A stretch of DNA of 64,000 nt from Candidatus Gastranaerophilales bacterium (lineage in GTDB: Bacteria > Cyanobacteriota > Vampirovibrionia > Gastranaerophilales > Gastranaerophilaceae): NCBI GenBank assembly GCA_944324285.1, contig CALUVR010000005.1, forward strand, positions 41,130-105,129, given 5' to 3'. This document shows positions 1-8,668 of this stretch, piece by piece. The number at the start of each line of letters is the position of its first letter. Within the stretch, counting starts at the first letter, position 1. The position numbers and the translations under genes are program-made. Under the pieces are notes generated by a model. That model saw only the letters and a program-made list of their open reading frames with translations. It did no database searches and was not told the DNA's origin.

Positions 1-432
1 CATAGCCAGCCCGCGTTGTTCTTTCGGAAAACTTTCTATCATAACCGCCTGCGATATCGGTAAGATTCCGCCGCCGCCAAAACCTTGCAGTACACGTGCA
101 AATATCATGAATTCAATATTTTTCGCCATACCGCATAGCATTGAGGCAATTGTAAAAAGCATTATGCTTATTATAAAAAAGTTCTTCCGCCCGAAAACTT
201 TACTGAAAAAATCAACAGCAGGAATTACAATTCCCGCCGCAATTAAGTAACTTGTTAATATCCACATGGATTCATCACGTGTTGCCGAAAAACTTCCTGC
301 CATATAAGGAAGGGCAACGTTTCCGATGGTGCCATCCAGTACGTAGATAAATACTGCAAGCATTACGGGGATTACCATTATCCACGGGTTAACGGTAGGT
401 TTCCATTCTTCTGTTATTCGTTCGTCTGACAT
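1..432 (-). CDS. DHA2-family MFS drug exporter (EmrB/QacA-like), cut by window edge
   Basis: Second EmrB-like proton-driven drug exporter, reading off the left edge; only the N-terminal 144 codons are present. The visible part has the same layout as the neighbouring exporter: a short cytoplasmic start (MSDERITEEWKP), a first hydrophobic helix, and the motif A/C-type stretch around LQGFGGGGILPISQ. The ATG at 432 overlaps the 3' end of the upstream exporter gene (stop at 414-416) by 19 bases in a different frame, so the two are translationally coupled. Two consecutive EmrB paralogues behind one EmrA suggest duplication with change of substrate range. Family assignment is firm; substrate is unknown. 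Confidence 0.9.
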   Translation of the reverse strand, partial: MSDERITEEWKPTVNPWIMVIPVMLAVFIYVLDGTIGNVALPYMAGSFSATRDESMWILTSYLIAAGIVIPAVDFFSKVFGRKNFFIISIMLFTIASMLCGMAKNIEFMIFARVLQGFGGGGILPISQAVMIESFPKEQRGLAM

Positions 433-2006
433 ACAACTTCCTGTTGTTTTACTTTTCTCTCACTCTTTAATATAAACATAACAGGGATTAAAATAAAACA
501 GGCAATTGCAAAAACTTTAAAAGTTGTCATATACGCACATAGAGTCGACTGCTGTATAAGCTGGTTATAGAGCATTTTTCCTGCCATATACGTTGCGTTG
601 AACATATCTCCCGCCTGATGGATAAATGAGCCGGCATAAGAACTTAATCTATCCGCATAATTATTATTTACATCAGTCAGGGATTTAACAAGTCCGTTCT
701 GGTGAACCTGAGAAAATCTTGAAATCATTGTTGCAACAAGAGAAGTTCCGATAGCACCCCCGATTGTTTTTAAAAGGTTCTGGAATCCTGAGGCGTTTGT
801 CATCTGCTCATCCTTCAGGGTAATACATGATAATGTAGTAATCGGCATCATTGTGAATACAAGCCCGATACCGAATACAAAGTTCGGGATAACAATATTC
901 ATCATGCTTATTTGCAAGTTCAATTCACTCAACATCCAGCCGCCAAGCCCCATACAGAGAAGCCCGATAATTCCGTAGTTTCTGTAACTTATGCGCCCGC
1001 CGACACCCGCAAAAATCGCAAGCGCCATAAACGCTCCGAGCCCGCGCGGCATAATTGCAACCCCGCTTGTAAATGCGTCATATCCCATCATATTCTGGAG
1101 TAACTGCGGCAATATTGCAAGTGACGCAAGCAAAACTCCGTTCAATAATATCAGCATTATGGTTCCGCAAAGGAAGTTGCCGTCTTTTAATACGTCAAGT
1201 TTTATAAGCGGTTTTTTGCCAATTACCTGAGATATAAAGAAGAAAACACATCCCAGTAATGCAATCGCGCTTAACCAGCAAATCCATGGCGCATTAAACC
1301 AGTCAGCGTCGTTACCTTTATCAAATACAATTTGCAAAGGTATAAGCCATACGCAAAGCCATAAAAATCCAAATTTATCAAGATGTGTATTAGGCTGGCG
1401 TCTTGCATAAGGCGGATCTTCAAGAAATTTTTTCGCTAACGCGATACAGAAAAATCCAAAAGGAACATTTATAAAGAAAATATACGGCCACGACCAGTTT
1501 TCGGTAATATACCCGCCCATAACAGGCCCAAGGATAGGAGCAACAACAACGACAAGCCCGAATACAGCCATCGCCTTATTTCTTGCTTCACCTTTAAAGC
1601 ATTCCATAGTAATCGCCTGCGCCATCGGCATAAGACATCCGCCGCCGAACCCCTGCATTGCACGCGCAACTACAATCATTCCGATTGAATTCGCCACCCC
1701 GCATAAGAATGACGCGAGGGTAAATACAAAAACACCAAGCATAAAGCAGTTTTTTCTTCCCATAAATTTACAGAAAAAGTCTATCATAGGAATTACAATA
1801 CTGCTCGCCATCAGATAACTTGTCAGAACCCAGATGGATTCCTGGTTACTAACGGAATAGGTTCCTGCAATATGCGGTAGTGCTACGTTTGCAACGGTTT
1901 CATCCAGTGCATACATAAATGTCGCAAGGATTACCGGCATAATTATCAGCCACGGATTAGTTTTTGGCTGCCATTCTTCTGTCTGGATATTTTCTTCCTG
2001 TGCCAT
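414..2006 (-). CDS. emrB: DHA2-family MFS multidrug exporter (EmrB-like)
   Basis: 530-aa inner-membrane protein with about 14 hydrophobic helices, the length and helix number of the DHA2 (EmrB/QacA) family. Motifs seen: an acidic residue in the first helix (ATFMYALDETVANVALP), QGFGGGCLMP near residue 120, and VVVAPILGPVMGG near residue 155, which fits the antiporter motif C. It would pump hydrophobic drugs with EmrA as periplasmic adaptor and the divergent TolC-like protein as the outer-membrane duct. The ATG at 2006 is preceded by AGAAGGAAAATT, a normal Shine-Dalgarno. It follows the EmrA gene by 116 bp and overlaps the second exporter. Substrate cannot be told from sequence. Confidence 0.93.
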   Translation of the reverse strand: MAQEENIQTEEWQPKTNPWLIIMPVILATFMYALDETVANVALPHIAGTYSVSNQESIWVLTSYLMASSIVIPMIDFFCKFMGRKNCFMLGVFVFTLASFLCGVANSIGMIVVARAMQGFGGGCLMPMAQAITMECFKGEARNKAMAVFGLVVVVAPILGPVMGGYITENWSWPYIFFINVPFGFFCIALAKKFLEDPPYARRQPNTHLDKFGFLWLCVWLIPLQIVFDKGNDADWFNAPWICWLSAIALLGCVFFFISQVIGKKPLIKLDVLKDGNFLCGTIMLILLNGVLLASLAILPQLLQNMMGYDAFTSGVAIMPRGLGAFMALAIFAGVGGRISYRNYGIIGLLCMGLGGWMLSELNLQISMMNIVIPNFVFGIGLVFTMMPITTLSCITLKDEQMTNASGFQNLLKTIGGAIGTSLVATMISRFSQVHQNGLVKSLTDVNNNYADRLSSYAGSFIHQAGDMFNATYMAGKMLYNQLIQQSTLCAYMTTFKVFAIACFILIPVMFILKSERKVKQQEVVCQTNE

Positions 2007-2122
2007 AATTTTCCTTCTAATCTTGCGCCGCCGATTTTGCCGGTGCCGCGTATTTTAATCTTTTTTAAAAAAGTGAGTTTTGGTTTTTATGCCTCACTCA
2101 CTTTTTCAATTCTCCCTCTTTC

Positions 2123-3127
2123 TTACTCTCTTATTCTAACCTTTGGTACAACCGACATTCCCGGAACTATGTTGTATTCATTCGGGTCAATTTTTTCCGT
2201 GAATACGATTTTTACAGGAATTCTCTGTACGATTTTTACGAAAGAGCCGACAGCGTTTTCAGGCGGGAATAAGCTTGCCTTTGCGCCTGAACTTCTTTGA
2301 ATACTGTCGATTTTACCTTTGAATACATGATCCGGATAGGTGTCGATTTTTATATCAACAGGCTGTTCAGGTTTCATGTGTCTTAACTGGTTTTCTTTGT
2401 AGTTTGCAACAACCCATACATCGTTCGGAACTATTACAAACAGAGGAGAACCCGGCTGAACATACATACCGACTTCTACACGTCTGCCGGAAACAGTTCC
2501 GTCCTGAGGTGCTATTACTTTTGTGTATTTTAAATTTAATTCTGCCTGATCGCGTTCAGCTTTAACTTCTTTTAAATTAGCGTCCGCAACTTTGTTATCT
2601 GTTGTTGACAACAACGACTGCTCTGCCTGCATTAAGTTTGCCTGTGCAGCATCATATTTTGCCTGTGCATTATCAAGAGTTTGTTTTGACACTGCTCCTG
2701 ATTCAAAAAGTTTTGTATATCTTTCCAAATCTTTTTTCGCAACATCTATATTGGTTTGCATTGCTTTGAAGTTCGCTTTTGCATTATTTTGGTCAAGTAA
2801 AGTTTTCTGATACTTTGCTTCTGCTTTTTCCAGTGCAACTTTATAATCCGTGTCATCAATTTCCGCAACGACCATGCCGGCTTTCACAGGCTGGTTATCG
2901 GTTACGTAAACTTTTGTAATGTGACCTGAAATCTTTGGCGATACCTGAACGGTTGTTGTTTCTACATAAGCGTCATCCGTTGTCTGGTATGTCAGGGCAT
3001 CATGTACAAAATATCCCACACCGCACGCAATCAGTATCCCTATAATCGCGCCGATAGTTCTTTTTCTTCCTTTAGGGGGTTGTTTTTTCTCCTCTTCTTT
3101 AATTTCCGTTGTTTTTTCTTCTTCCAT
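2123..3127 (-). CDS. emrA: HlyD/EmrA-family membrane fusion (adaptor) protein
   Basis: Periplasmic adaptor linking the EmrB-like pumps to a TolC-like duct. 334 aa: short Lys-rich cytoplasmic N-terminus, one membrane helix (about residues 23-42), biotinyl-lipoyl half motif (VQVSPKISGHITKVYV), a long coiled coil (about 90-190), second lipoyl half (YTKVIAPQDGTVSGRRVEVG) and a beta-barrel. This is the usual EmrA order and length. I chose the ATG at 3127 rather than 3139 because GAGG lies 6 nt before it; the upstream ATG has no ribosome site. Its start lies 22 bp past the marR stop, so marR-emrA-emrB-emrB reads as one operon. Confidence 0.92.
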   Translation of the reverse strand: MEEEKTTEIKEEEKKQPPKGRKRTIGAIIGILIACGVGYFVHDALTYQTTDDAYVETTTVQVSPKISGHITKVYVTDNQPVKAGMVVAEIDDTDYKVALEKAEAKYQKTLLDQNNAKANFKAMQTNIDVAKKDLERYTKLFESGAVSKQTLDNAQAKYDAAQANLMQAEQSLLSTTDNKVADANLKEVKAERDQAELNLKYTKVIAPQDGTVSGRRVEVGMYVQPGSPLFVIVPNDVWVVANYKENQLRHMKPEQPVDIKIDTYPDHVFKGKIDSIQRSSGAKASLFPPENAVGSFVKIVQRIPVKIVFTEKIDPNEYNIVPGMSVVPKVRIRE

Positions 3128-3148
3128 TTTTGACCTCATCTATATAAA

Positions 3149-3613
3149 TTATATGTTTAAATTTACAAATTCTTCCAAATTTTTTCTGAAAGTTCTGATT
3201 GCTTCCTGTAATTTATTCTCTTCTTCATCTGTATATTTGCAGGAAACATTTTCAAGAAATGCTTTAAACTTTCCGTTTATTTCTTCAAGTTTTTTATTAC
3301 CTTCTTCCGTAATTATAACTTTTTTTATAAGTCTGTTATTTTTTACATCAATAATTCTTTTTATTAAATTCTTTTTCTCAAGAGAATTTATAATTCTGCC
3401 GGTATTAGCTCTGTCTTTCAAAATGAGTTTTGCTAAATCCCGCTGGCATATTTCAGGATGACAACAAATTGTATCAAGTGCGGCATTTTCTTCCGGTGTC
3501 AGTTCTATTTCAAGCTTTTTAAACACCTGAATCCCTAAATATTTCATAACCTTCGCCGTTAATTCTATATCATAATATATGCTGTCTGTATAATGTTTTA
3601 TTTCTTCTTTCAT
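3149..3613 (-). CDS. MarR-family transcriptional regulator
   Basis: 154-aa winged-helix regulator. The MarR core is visible: a helical dimerisation N-terminus, recognition region QRDLAKLILKDRANTGRIINSLEKK, and the wing IKRIIDVKNNRLIKKVIITEEG, followed by a C-terminal dimerisation helix. It is first in the efflux operon and divergent from the tolC-like gene; the 126-bp gap holds inverted repeats that fit MarR binding. Likely it represses both its own operon and the outer-membrane gene until a drug or phenolic ligand binds. The ligand is unknown. Confidence 0.9.
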   Translation of the reverse strand: MKEEIKHYTDSIYYDIELTAKVMKYLGIQVFKKLEIELTPEENAALDTICCHPEICQRDLAKLILKDRANTGRIINSLEKKNLIKRIIDVKNNRLIKKVIITEEGNKKLEEINGKFKAFLENVSCKYTDEEENKLQEAIRTFRKNLEEFVNLNI

Positions 3614-3647
3614 GCTATTTTCAATTCAAATTTATAATTTGTATATC

Positions 3648-3712
3648 TGTTGTAAAAAAAATATGTTGCATTTACAACAATAGTATGCTAACATATCATT
3701 GTAAAAAATGCA
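3648..3712. promoter_or_regulatory. Candidate MarR operators between efflux operon and tolC-like gene
   Basis: A perfect 9-bp inverted repeat, TGTTGTAAA (3648-3656) and TTTACAACA (3671-3679), is followed by a related half-site TTGTAAAAAATGCA at 3699-3712 that matches the reverse complement of TGCATTTACAA at 3668-3678. The sites overlap the predicted -35 of the plus-strand promoter. Position and symmetry suggest binding by the adjacent MarR protein; binding itself is inferred. Confidence 0.6.
3666..3694 (+). promoter_or_regulatory. Promoter of tolC-like gene
   Basis: TTGCAT (3666-3671), 17-bp spacer, TAACAT (3689-3694). The -35 sits inside the right arm of the candidate MarR operator, so a bound repressor would block polymerase. 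Confidence 0.5.
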
Positions 3713-3739
3713 AGTACATTTGTAGAAGGAATTAAAACG

Positions 3740-5131
3740 TTGAAAAAGGTATTAACAATAACGCTTTTGATGAGCATGATGACCATGACTTTCACCCCTG
3801 TTTTAGCTGTTGAAAATACAAATACTGCTCAGCCGAAACAATTTAAAAGCATGGTAAAAAAGAGTAAAAAAGTATCCGATGATTATAAATATGCTTATGT
3901 AAATATGGACTTCTGGAACAGCTTCAATGATGCAAATTTGAGTTCATATATAGATAAAGCCATTAAAAATAACTATGATTTGAAAAACGCAACCCTTGCG
4001 GTTGAAGAATATTACCAGAATACAAGAATTCAGTTTGCAAACGAACTTCCGCAAGTAGGCGCAGGATTCTCTCCGAGTTATGTAAAACTTCCGGGACAAT
4101 CAAGCTGGGATTGGGCGTTCGCTACTCCGGCAATTGCAAATTATGAAGCCGATATATTCTTAAAAAACAGAGATAAAACAAAATCTGCAAAAAAACTTTA
4201 CGAAGGTTCTAAATATGACGAACGCGCAGCTTATATTGCCATCGCATCTTCCGTCGGAACTGCTTACTTGAATATAGTAAGACTCGATAAATTAATTCAG
4301 CTTCAAAAAGAAATCGTTGACCTCCGTCAGGAAATCTACGATTTAATGCTTGCAAGAAATCGCGAAGGCATAACCTCAACTGCAGATACGGTTATCGCAA
4401 ATAAAGCACTTGTTCAGGGGCAGACCGATTTGATTGAACTGGAAAAACAGAGAGAATTTCTTCTGCACCAGCTGGCAGTGCTTACAGGCGAAAGCCCTGA
4501 AAATGTAAATGAATTTAAAATTTCCGCTTATGAAAACGTAAATTACACAGGGAATATTCCGACAGAAATTTCCTCCGATGTAATCGTACAAAGACCGGAT
4601 TACCTGAAAGCGGAAGCAATGGTTGAAAAAGCCGGTATTGATGTCAGAGTTGCAAGAAAAGAATTTCTCCCGACGATTAATATCACTGGGCTTGCACTCT
4701 TTAATGCCGCAAACTTCGGCAGTGCATGGTCAACCTCCAGTATGCTCGGTGCTCTTGCCGCAGGAGCTATGCTTCCGATATTTACCGGCGGCAGACGTAT
4801 TGCAAATTTAAAACTTAAAAAAGTTCAGTACGATGAAATCCTTAACCGGTATCTGAAAACTAATTTAACCGCAATTCAGGAGGTTAATGATGCCCTCGTT
4901 GCAGTTAAAAAAGATACCGAAAAAATGGAACAGACAAAAAAACAAGCAGAATTAGAACAAACTGATTTTATGTACAACCGTGACAAATATAATCAGGGTA
5001 CAATTTCAAAACTTGATTTAATCCAGTATAAAGAAAATCTGCTTACGATTGATAAGCTTGTTGCACAGCAGCAGATTGAATGTATGGTTGATTACATAAG
5101 TTTGTACAAAGCAGTTGGAAGTAAGATATAG
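3740..5131 (+). CDS. TolC-like outer-membrane efflux protein
   Basis: 463-aa outer-membrane factor. It opens with a signal peptide (KKVLTITLLMSMMTMTFTPVLA) and shows the two internally repeated coiled-coil halves of the OEP family, with typical stretches such as LDKLIQLQKEIVDLRQEIYDL, QRPDYLKAEAMVEKAGIDVRVARKEF... (split here by reading) and a second repeat ending near DKLVAQQQIE. It would form the trimeric duct for the divergent EmrAB-type pumps. The start is a TTG at 3740, chosen because AGAAGGA sits 10 nt upstream and the signal peptide begins right there; the next ATG would cut the signal peptide. Confidence 0.9.
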   Translation: MKKVLTITLLMSMMTMTFTPVLAVENTNTAQPKQFKSMVKKSKKVSDDYKYAYVNMDFWNSFNDANLSSYIDKAIKNNYDLKNATLAVEEYYQNTRIQFANELPQVGAGFSPSYVKLPGQSSWDWAFATPAIANYEADIFLKNRDKTKSAKKLYEGSKYDERAAYIAIASSVGTAYLNIVRLDKLIQLQKEIVDLRQEIYDLMLARNREGITSTADTVIANKALVQGQTDLIELEKQREFLLHQLAVLTGESPENVNEFKISAYENVNYTGNIPTEISSDVIVQRPDYLKAEAMVEKAGIDVRVARKEFLPTINITGLALFNAANFGSAWSTSSMLGALAAGAMLPIFTGGRRIANLKLKKVQYDEILNRYLKTNLTAIQEVNDALVAVKKDTEKMEQTKKQAELEQTDFMYNRDKYNQGTISKLDLIQYKENLLTIDKLVAQQQIECMVDYISLYKAVGSKI

Positions 5132-5179
5132 AAACAATAAATAATCATCACCTCTTTACTTTATTAATAAGTAAAGCCT

Positions 5180-5208
5180 GCCGGTATACCACATATACCG
5201 GCTTTTCA
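5180..5208 (+). terminator. Rho-independent terminator after tolC-like gene
   Basis: Nine-bp perfect stem GCCGGTATA (5180-5188) / TATACCGGC (5194-5202) with a 5-nt loop, followed by TTTTCATT. Confidence 0.85.
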
Positions 5209-5342
5209 TTATGCTAATATATTCTTCTGCGGGATAATGGCGAAAAGTTACAGCATCACTTGTAAGGAAGGGAAATATTAACTCTTGTTGTAACTATTTA
5301 ATAAAATAACCTGATTACTTAGTAACTTTCTATTACCCCTCA

Positions 5343-5680
5343 CCCTAGCCCTCTCCCTCAAGGGGAGAGGGGATAAGTGTTACCACCATTTGTAAAGGAG
5401 GGATAAAAGGGGGGATTTTGCCTCCCTTCGTAAGGGAGGTGGCGCGTTAGCGTCGGTGGGTTTTCTCTTTTCCACCTCTCCCTAGCCCTCTCCCTCAAGG
5501 GAAGAGGGAATAAGTGTTACTACCATTTGTAAAGGAGGGATAAAAGGGGGGGATTTTGCCTCCCTTCGTAAGGGAGGTGGCGCGTTAGCGTCGGTGGGTT
5601 TTCTCTTTTCCACCTCTCCCTTGCCCTCTCCCTCAAGGGAAGAGGGGATGAGTGTTACCACCTTGTAAAGCGGGGACAGG
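5343..5680. repeat. Tandem array of a 137-138 bp GC-rich palindromic repeat
   Basis: Fills most of the 560-bp gap between the tolC-like gene and the antiporter gene. The block starting CCCTAGCCCTCTCCC occurs at 5343, 5480 and (variant) 5618, giving two full units and a partial third. Each unit contains an inverted repeat CCCTCTCCC/GGGGAGAGGG, a hairpin CCTCCCTTCGTAAGGGAGG and GGCGCGTTAGCGTC. The rest of the gap (5209-5342) shows nothing I can name. Related modules recur at five other intergenic sites in the window. Confidence 0.9.
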
Positions 5681-5694
5681 GAAAATTATCCTAA

Positions 5695-7023
5695 TCAGTT
5701 CAAATATCTTACATACAAATATATTGAACTTAACACAAGCGATATGAACGTCGTTATCATACCGTATTTCAAAAATCGCATAAATGTAATCGGATGCCCT
5801 TTTGTTGCAGCGGTTTCAGAAACAAGAACATTTGCTGCCGCACCGATAATTGTAAGGTTTCCGCCAAGACAAGCACCCAGAGAAAGCGCCCACCACATAG
5901 GATTATGCCCTTCACCAGCATAAGGGATTGTATGCTGTACCTGCGCAATCAATGGTGCCATAGTTGCTGTATAAGGAATATTATCAATTATACCCGACAA
6001 CAATCCGGAACCCCACAGGATAAACATCGTTGCAGCCTCAAGACTGCCATGTGTAAGCTTGATTAAGCCGTCTGCCAGAAATGCAATACCGCCGTTTGCC
6101 TCAAACCCGCCGATTATTATAAATAATCCTACAAAAAAGAATATAGTTAGCCATTCAACATCTTTATAGATTTCTTTAGGTTTTTCAAACAGCAAAAGGA
6201 AACTCGCTCCCGCAACAGCAAAGACGTAAGCGTCAATATGCGTCTTATCATGAGTTACAAATCCGAGAATTACCAGCCCCAGCGTAATCAAAGAACGTAT
6301 CATCAAGCCTTTATCTATGATGGTTTTTGAGTTATCAAGGTTTGCAACATGAGCCATCTTTTCAGGCGTTGCTTTTAAACCTTTTCTGAATAACAAAACC
6401 ATAACTCCTACAACTGCCAGAAAGATTAAAAATACAATCAGGGTTAATTCATTCACAAAATCCATAAAACTTAACCCTGCTTTTGCTCCGATAATAATAT
6501 TTGGCGGGTCGCCTATCAATGTCGCAGTACCGCCTATATTAGATGCAAAAACTTCCGTTATCAAAAACGGAACAGGATCCGTGTCAAATTCTTTTGCAAT
6601 AACAAAAGTTACAGGCATCATAAGGACAACAGTTGTTACGTTATCCAAAAATGCCGAGGCAACAGCCGTAAATGCTGCAAGCGTAAATAAAACCATTTTA
6701 GGATGCCCTTTGGTTAACTTTAAAAGTTCAATCGCCATCCATTTAAAAACGCCGCTTTTGCTTGCTATTTCAACCAGTATCATCATTCCTATAAGAAGAA
6801 ATATTACATCAAAAGATATGTATTCAAACACAGAACGTACATAGTTTCCGGTTTGTGTATCATAATATCCCTTAAACGGCAAAAGCCCGAGAAGCATTGT
6901 GATAGATGCTCCTACAAGTGCCACAACCGATTTTTGAATTTTTTCCGTTGCAATAAATATATATGCTATTAAAAGAATTGCACCGGAAATAATCATCCCG
7001 TAATTTGAAATAAAATTTTCCAT
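5695..7023 (-). CDS. NhaD/ArsB-family Na+/H+ antiporter-like permease
   Basis: 442-aa inner-membrane permease of the ion-transporter superfamily (ArsB/NhaD). About 11-12 hydrophobic helices; characteristic stretches are SAFLDNVTTVVLMMPVT, ASNIGGTATLIGDPPNIII and, in the second half, SGIIDNIPYTATMAPLI and LGGNLTIIGAAANVLV, the two inverted halves with their DN and NxxxxG motifs. Predicted role: sodium or proton exchange, though arsenite or dicarboxylate relatives share the fold. I start at the ATG at 7023 because GGAG lies 10 nt upstream; an in-frame ATG at 7050 lacks a ribosome site. Confidence 0.85.
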   Translation of the reverse strand: MENFISNYGMIISGAILLIAYIFIATEKIQKSVVALVGASITMLLGLLPFKGYYDTQTGNYVRSVFEYISFDVIFLLIGMMILVEIASKSGVFKWMAIELLKLTKGHPKMVLFTLAAFTAVASAFLDNVTTVVLMMPVTFVIAKEFDTDPVPFLITEVFASNIGGTATLIGDPPNIIIGAKAGLSFMDFVNELTLIVFLIFLAVVGVMVLLFRKGLKATPEKMAHVANLDNSKTIIDKGLMIRSLITLGLVILGFVTHDKTHIDAYVFAVAGASFLLLFEKPKEIYKDVEWLTIFFFVGLFIIIGGFEANGGIAFLADGLIKLTHGSLEAATMFILWGSGLLSGIIDNIPYTATMAPLIAQVQHTIPYAGEGHNPMWWALSLGACLGGNLTIIGAAANVLVSETAATKGHPITFMRFLKYGMITTFISLVLSSIYLYVRYLN

Positions 7024-7141
7024 TTCTCGCTCCAAAAACTTTATAAACATATATACTATAACATAAAAATATACCGGAAAATATACCGTACCAGATACGT
7101 AAATGCAGCGGATACGCCTGTGCCAAGAGTTTTTTCACAAA

Positions 7142-7167
7142 AAAACCTCCTTTATCCAGGAGGTTTT
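7142..7167 (-). terminator. Terminator at end of hisS operon
   Basis: Nine-bp stem AAAACCTCC (7142-7150) / GGAGGTTTT (7159-7167), 8-nt loop, with a run of A before and T after, so it can act in both directions. It lies just past the last gene of the minus-strand hisS operon and before the antiporter gene. Confidence 0.85.
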
Positions 7168-7198
7168 TTTTGTTTATCAAATCAAAATGCAATTATCA

Positions 7199-7987
7199 TT
7201 ACTTTGCTTTACCGAGAAGTGCATCCAGTTCATCAAGCAATTTTGTTAAAGAAGTGAGAAGCTGCGGGCTTCCAATAGAACGGATAACTGTTGCAATATC
7301 TTCTTCAAAATCTTTAGGAAGTTTTTTACAATATTTTTTAGCATATTGTATAAGTTTTTTCTCGCCAGGGTTTGTTTGTTCATTGAATGCGAACAAAATA
7401 TCAAAATAGCTTGCCAATAAAGCTGCCGTTCTGTGGTTCTGGCTTATCAAATCTTCTCTTTTTACAGCAATTTCAATCTGTTTATAAAAAGGTGAACCCT
7501 CAAGATTTCTTAACATAGGATAATTCTTATTGATAATACTTTCTTTAAGTTCATCAGGATAAGGAAGTTTCAATTCCTCAATAATTCTTTCAAATTCATA
7601 ATTTCTGTCAAAAAGAATTTTTGCATTTTTAAGATTATGGATATAAGTTGTAGTATAACCGAGTCGTGCGTTATACTTGCTCCAAATGGAGTTCATTTCT
7701 TTATAAGCCCAATCCAGTGTCCTATAGGTAATATTTATACACATAGCAGGTTTTGTAACAGATAATTCATCACCATCTTCCACAAAATTATTACCTATTT
7801 TATATTTGTTACTATACTTTTTAATAATTTCTTCTCTTGTTTCGAGCGGAATAGAACCGCTTGAATATACATATATGTTAAAATCGGACATATCATCATT
7901 AATCAGGCTGGTTTTAGAACCTGATAATACAACTGAATTAACTGTTTTTAAATTAGAAAAATCCGCAGCAATGTCATTTAAAATCAT
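7199..7987 (-). CDS. Nucleotidyltransferase-like protein (DUF4037-like)
   Basis: 262 aa. The N-terminal third carries a Pol-beta-type nucleotidyltransferase signature, VLSGSKTS...DMSDFNIYVY, and a helical C-terminal half with HRTAALLASYFDILFAF and PGEKKLIQYAKKYCKKLP. In the active-site pattern S-D-x-D the second Asp is Asn here (SDFN), so catalysis is uncertain. I start at 7987 because AAGGGAG lies 5 nt upstream; the longer frame to 8086 is Lys-rich and has no ribosome site. Last gene of the hisS operon. Function not known. Confidence 0.7.
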   Translation of the reverse strand: MILNDIAADFSNLKTVNSVVLSGSKTSLINDDMSDFNIYVYSSGSIPLETREEIIKKYSNKYKIGNNFVEDGDELSVTKPAMCINITYRTLDWAYKEMNSIWSKYNARLGYTTTYIHNLKNAKILFDRNYEFERIIEELKLPYPDELKESIINKNYPMLRNLEGSPFYKQIEIAVKREDLISQNHRTAALLASYFDILFAFNEQTNPGEKKLIQYAKKYCKKLPKDFEEDIATVIRSIGSPQLLTSLTKLLDELDALLGKAK

Positions 7988-8096
7988 GTTGTTCTCCCTT
8001 TTGGAATTTATTATAGCATAAAAAAAGAAGCTTGAAAAGAGTTCGGCTCTTTTTTTTATCTTTTTTTTTTTAATCAGTAAAATCAAGCATTCCAGA

Positions 8097-8285
8097 CTAT
8101 TTTTTTACATCATCTTTTATTACAATCAGATTATTCATAATTTTCATAGCACATGTAGGGAGCACGACATGCTCCAATCCGTCAGCAATACTAAGGATTT
8201 TACCTGCGCCGAGAACAACTTCTTCTCCCTTGTAAGTAAATTTGTAATCTGTTTCTCTGTCTGAACGAATAGTAACTTTGTCCAT
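8097..8285 (-). CDS. Small conserved-looking hypothetical protein (62 aa)
   Basis: Begins MDKVTIRSDRETDYKFTYKG and ends in IVIKDDVKK; no membrane segment or signal peptide. A good ribosome site (AGAAAGGAAACAG) precedes the ATG. Alternating hydrophobic residues suggest a small beta-sandwich or SH3-like fold, which is only a guess. It sits between the two nucleotidyltransferase-like genes downstream of hisS, all on one strand. I do not recognise the family. Confidence 0.65.
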   Translation of the reverse strand: MDKVTIRSDRETDYKFTYKGEEVVLGAGKILSIADGLEHVVLPTCAMKIMNNLIVIKDDVKK

Positions 8286-8318
8286 TCTGTTTCCTTTCTT
8301 GATTTTGTCATTTTAACA

Positions 8319-8657
8319 TTAATTTTTATCTTCCATAATGCCCAGAGGATTAAAAAATAAACCTTCAGCCATTACCTCATCATAAATATCTTTATCTTCC
8401 TCAAACTGTTTTTGTGTGTAAGGGTAAAGGTCTATACAGACCCCGAGTTGAGTTTCTATTTTTCCTACAATAGGCCAAATCTGTTCTCGTTTTGATTTAT
8501 CTTCAATTTCAAAAAGTGCAACAATTTCGATATCCTCATCTTCATGTTCTTTCCCGTCTAGATGGGCACCGAAAAGATAAAGCCCTTTATAATCGTCAAA
8601 AGACCTTCTAAATGCATTAGACAGAAGTTTTATCACTTCATTGACCTGACTTGGCAT
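8319..8657 (-). CDS. Minimal nucleotidyltransferase-like protein (MNT type, degenerate)
   Basis: 112 aa. Pattern YLFGAHLDGKEHEDEDIEIV matches the MNT-type core (LFGSxAxGxxxxxSDID), but Gly-Ser is Gly-Ala and the final Asp of D-I-D is Glu. A later Asp in VCIDLYPYT may be the third acidic residue. No HEPN partner is visible, so a toxin-antitoxin reading is not supported. ATG at 8657 has AAGGGG upstream and lies 12 bp after the hisS stop. Confidence 0.72.
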   Translation of the reverse strand: MPSQVNEVIKLLSNAFRRSFDDYKGLYLFGAHLDGKEHEDEDIEIVALFEIEDKSKREQIWPIVGKIETQLGVCIDLYPYTQKQFEEDKDIYDEVMAEGLFFNPLGIMEDKN

Positions 8658-8668
8658 AAATTTACCCC

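Noticed and set aside
5343..5680. CRISPR array
   Set aside because: Units are about 137 bp, nearly identical throughout and without short repeats alternating with unique spacers. No array and no cas gene was seen in the window.
8319..8657. MNT/HEPN toxin-antitoxin pair
   Set aside because: No HEPN-domain partner lies next to the MNT-like gene, and its catalytic residues are altered.
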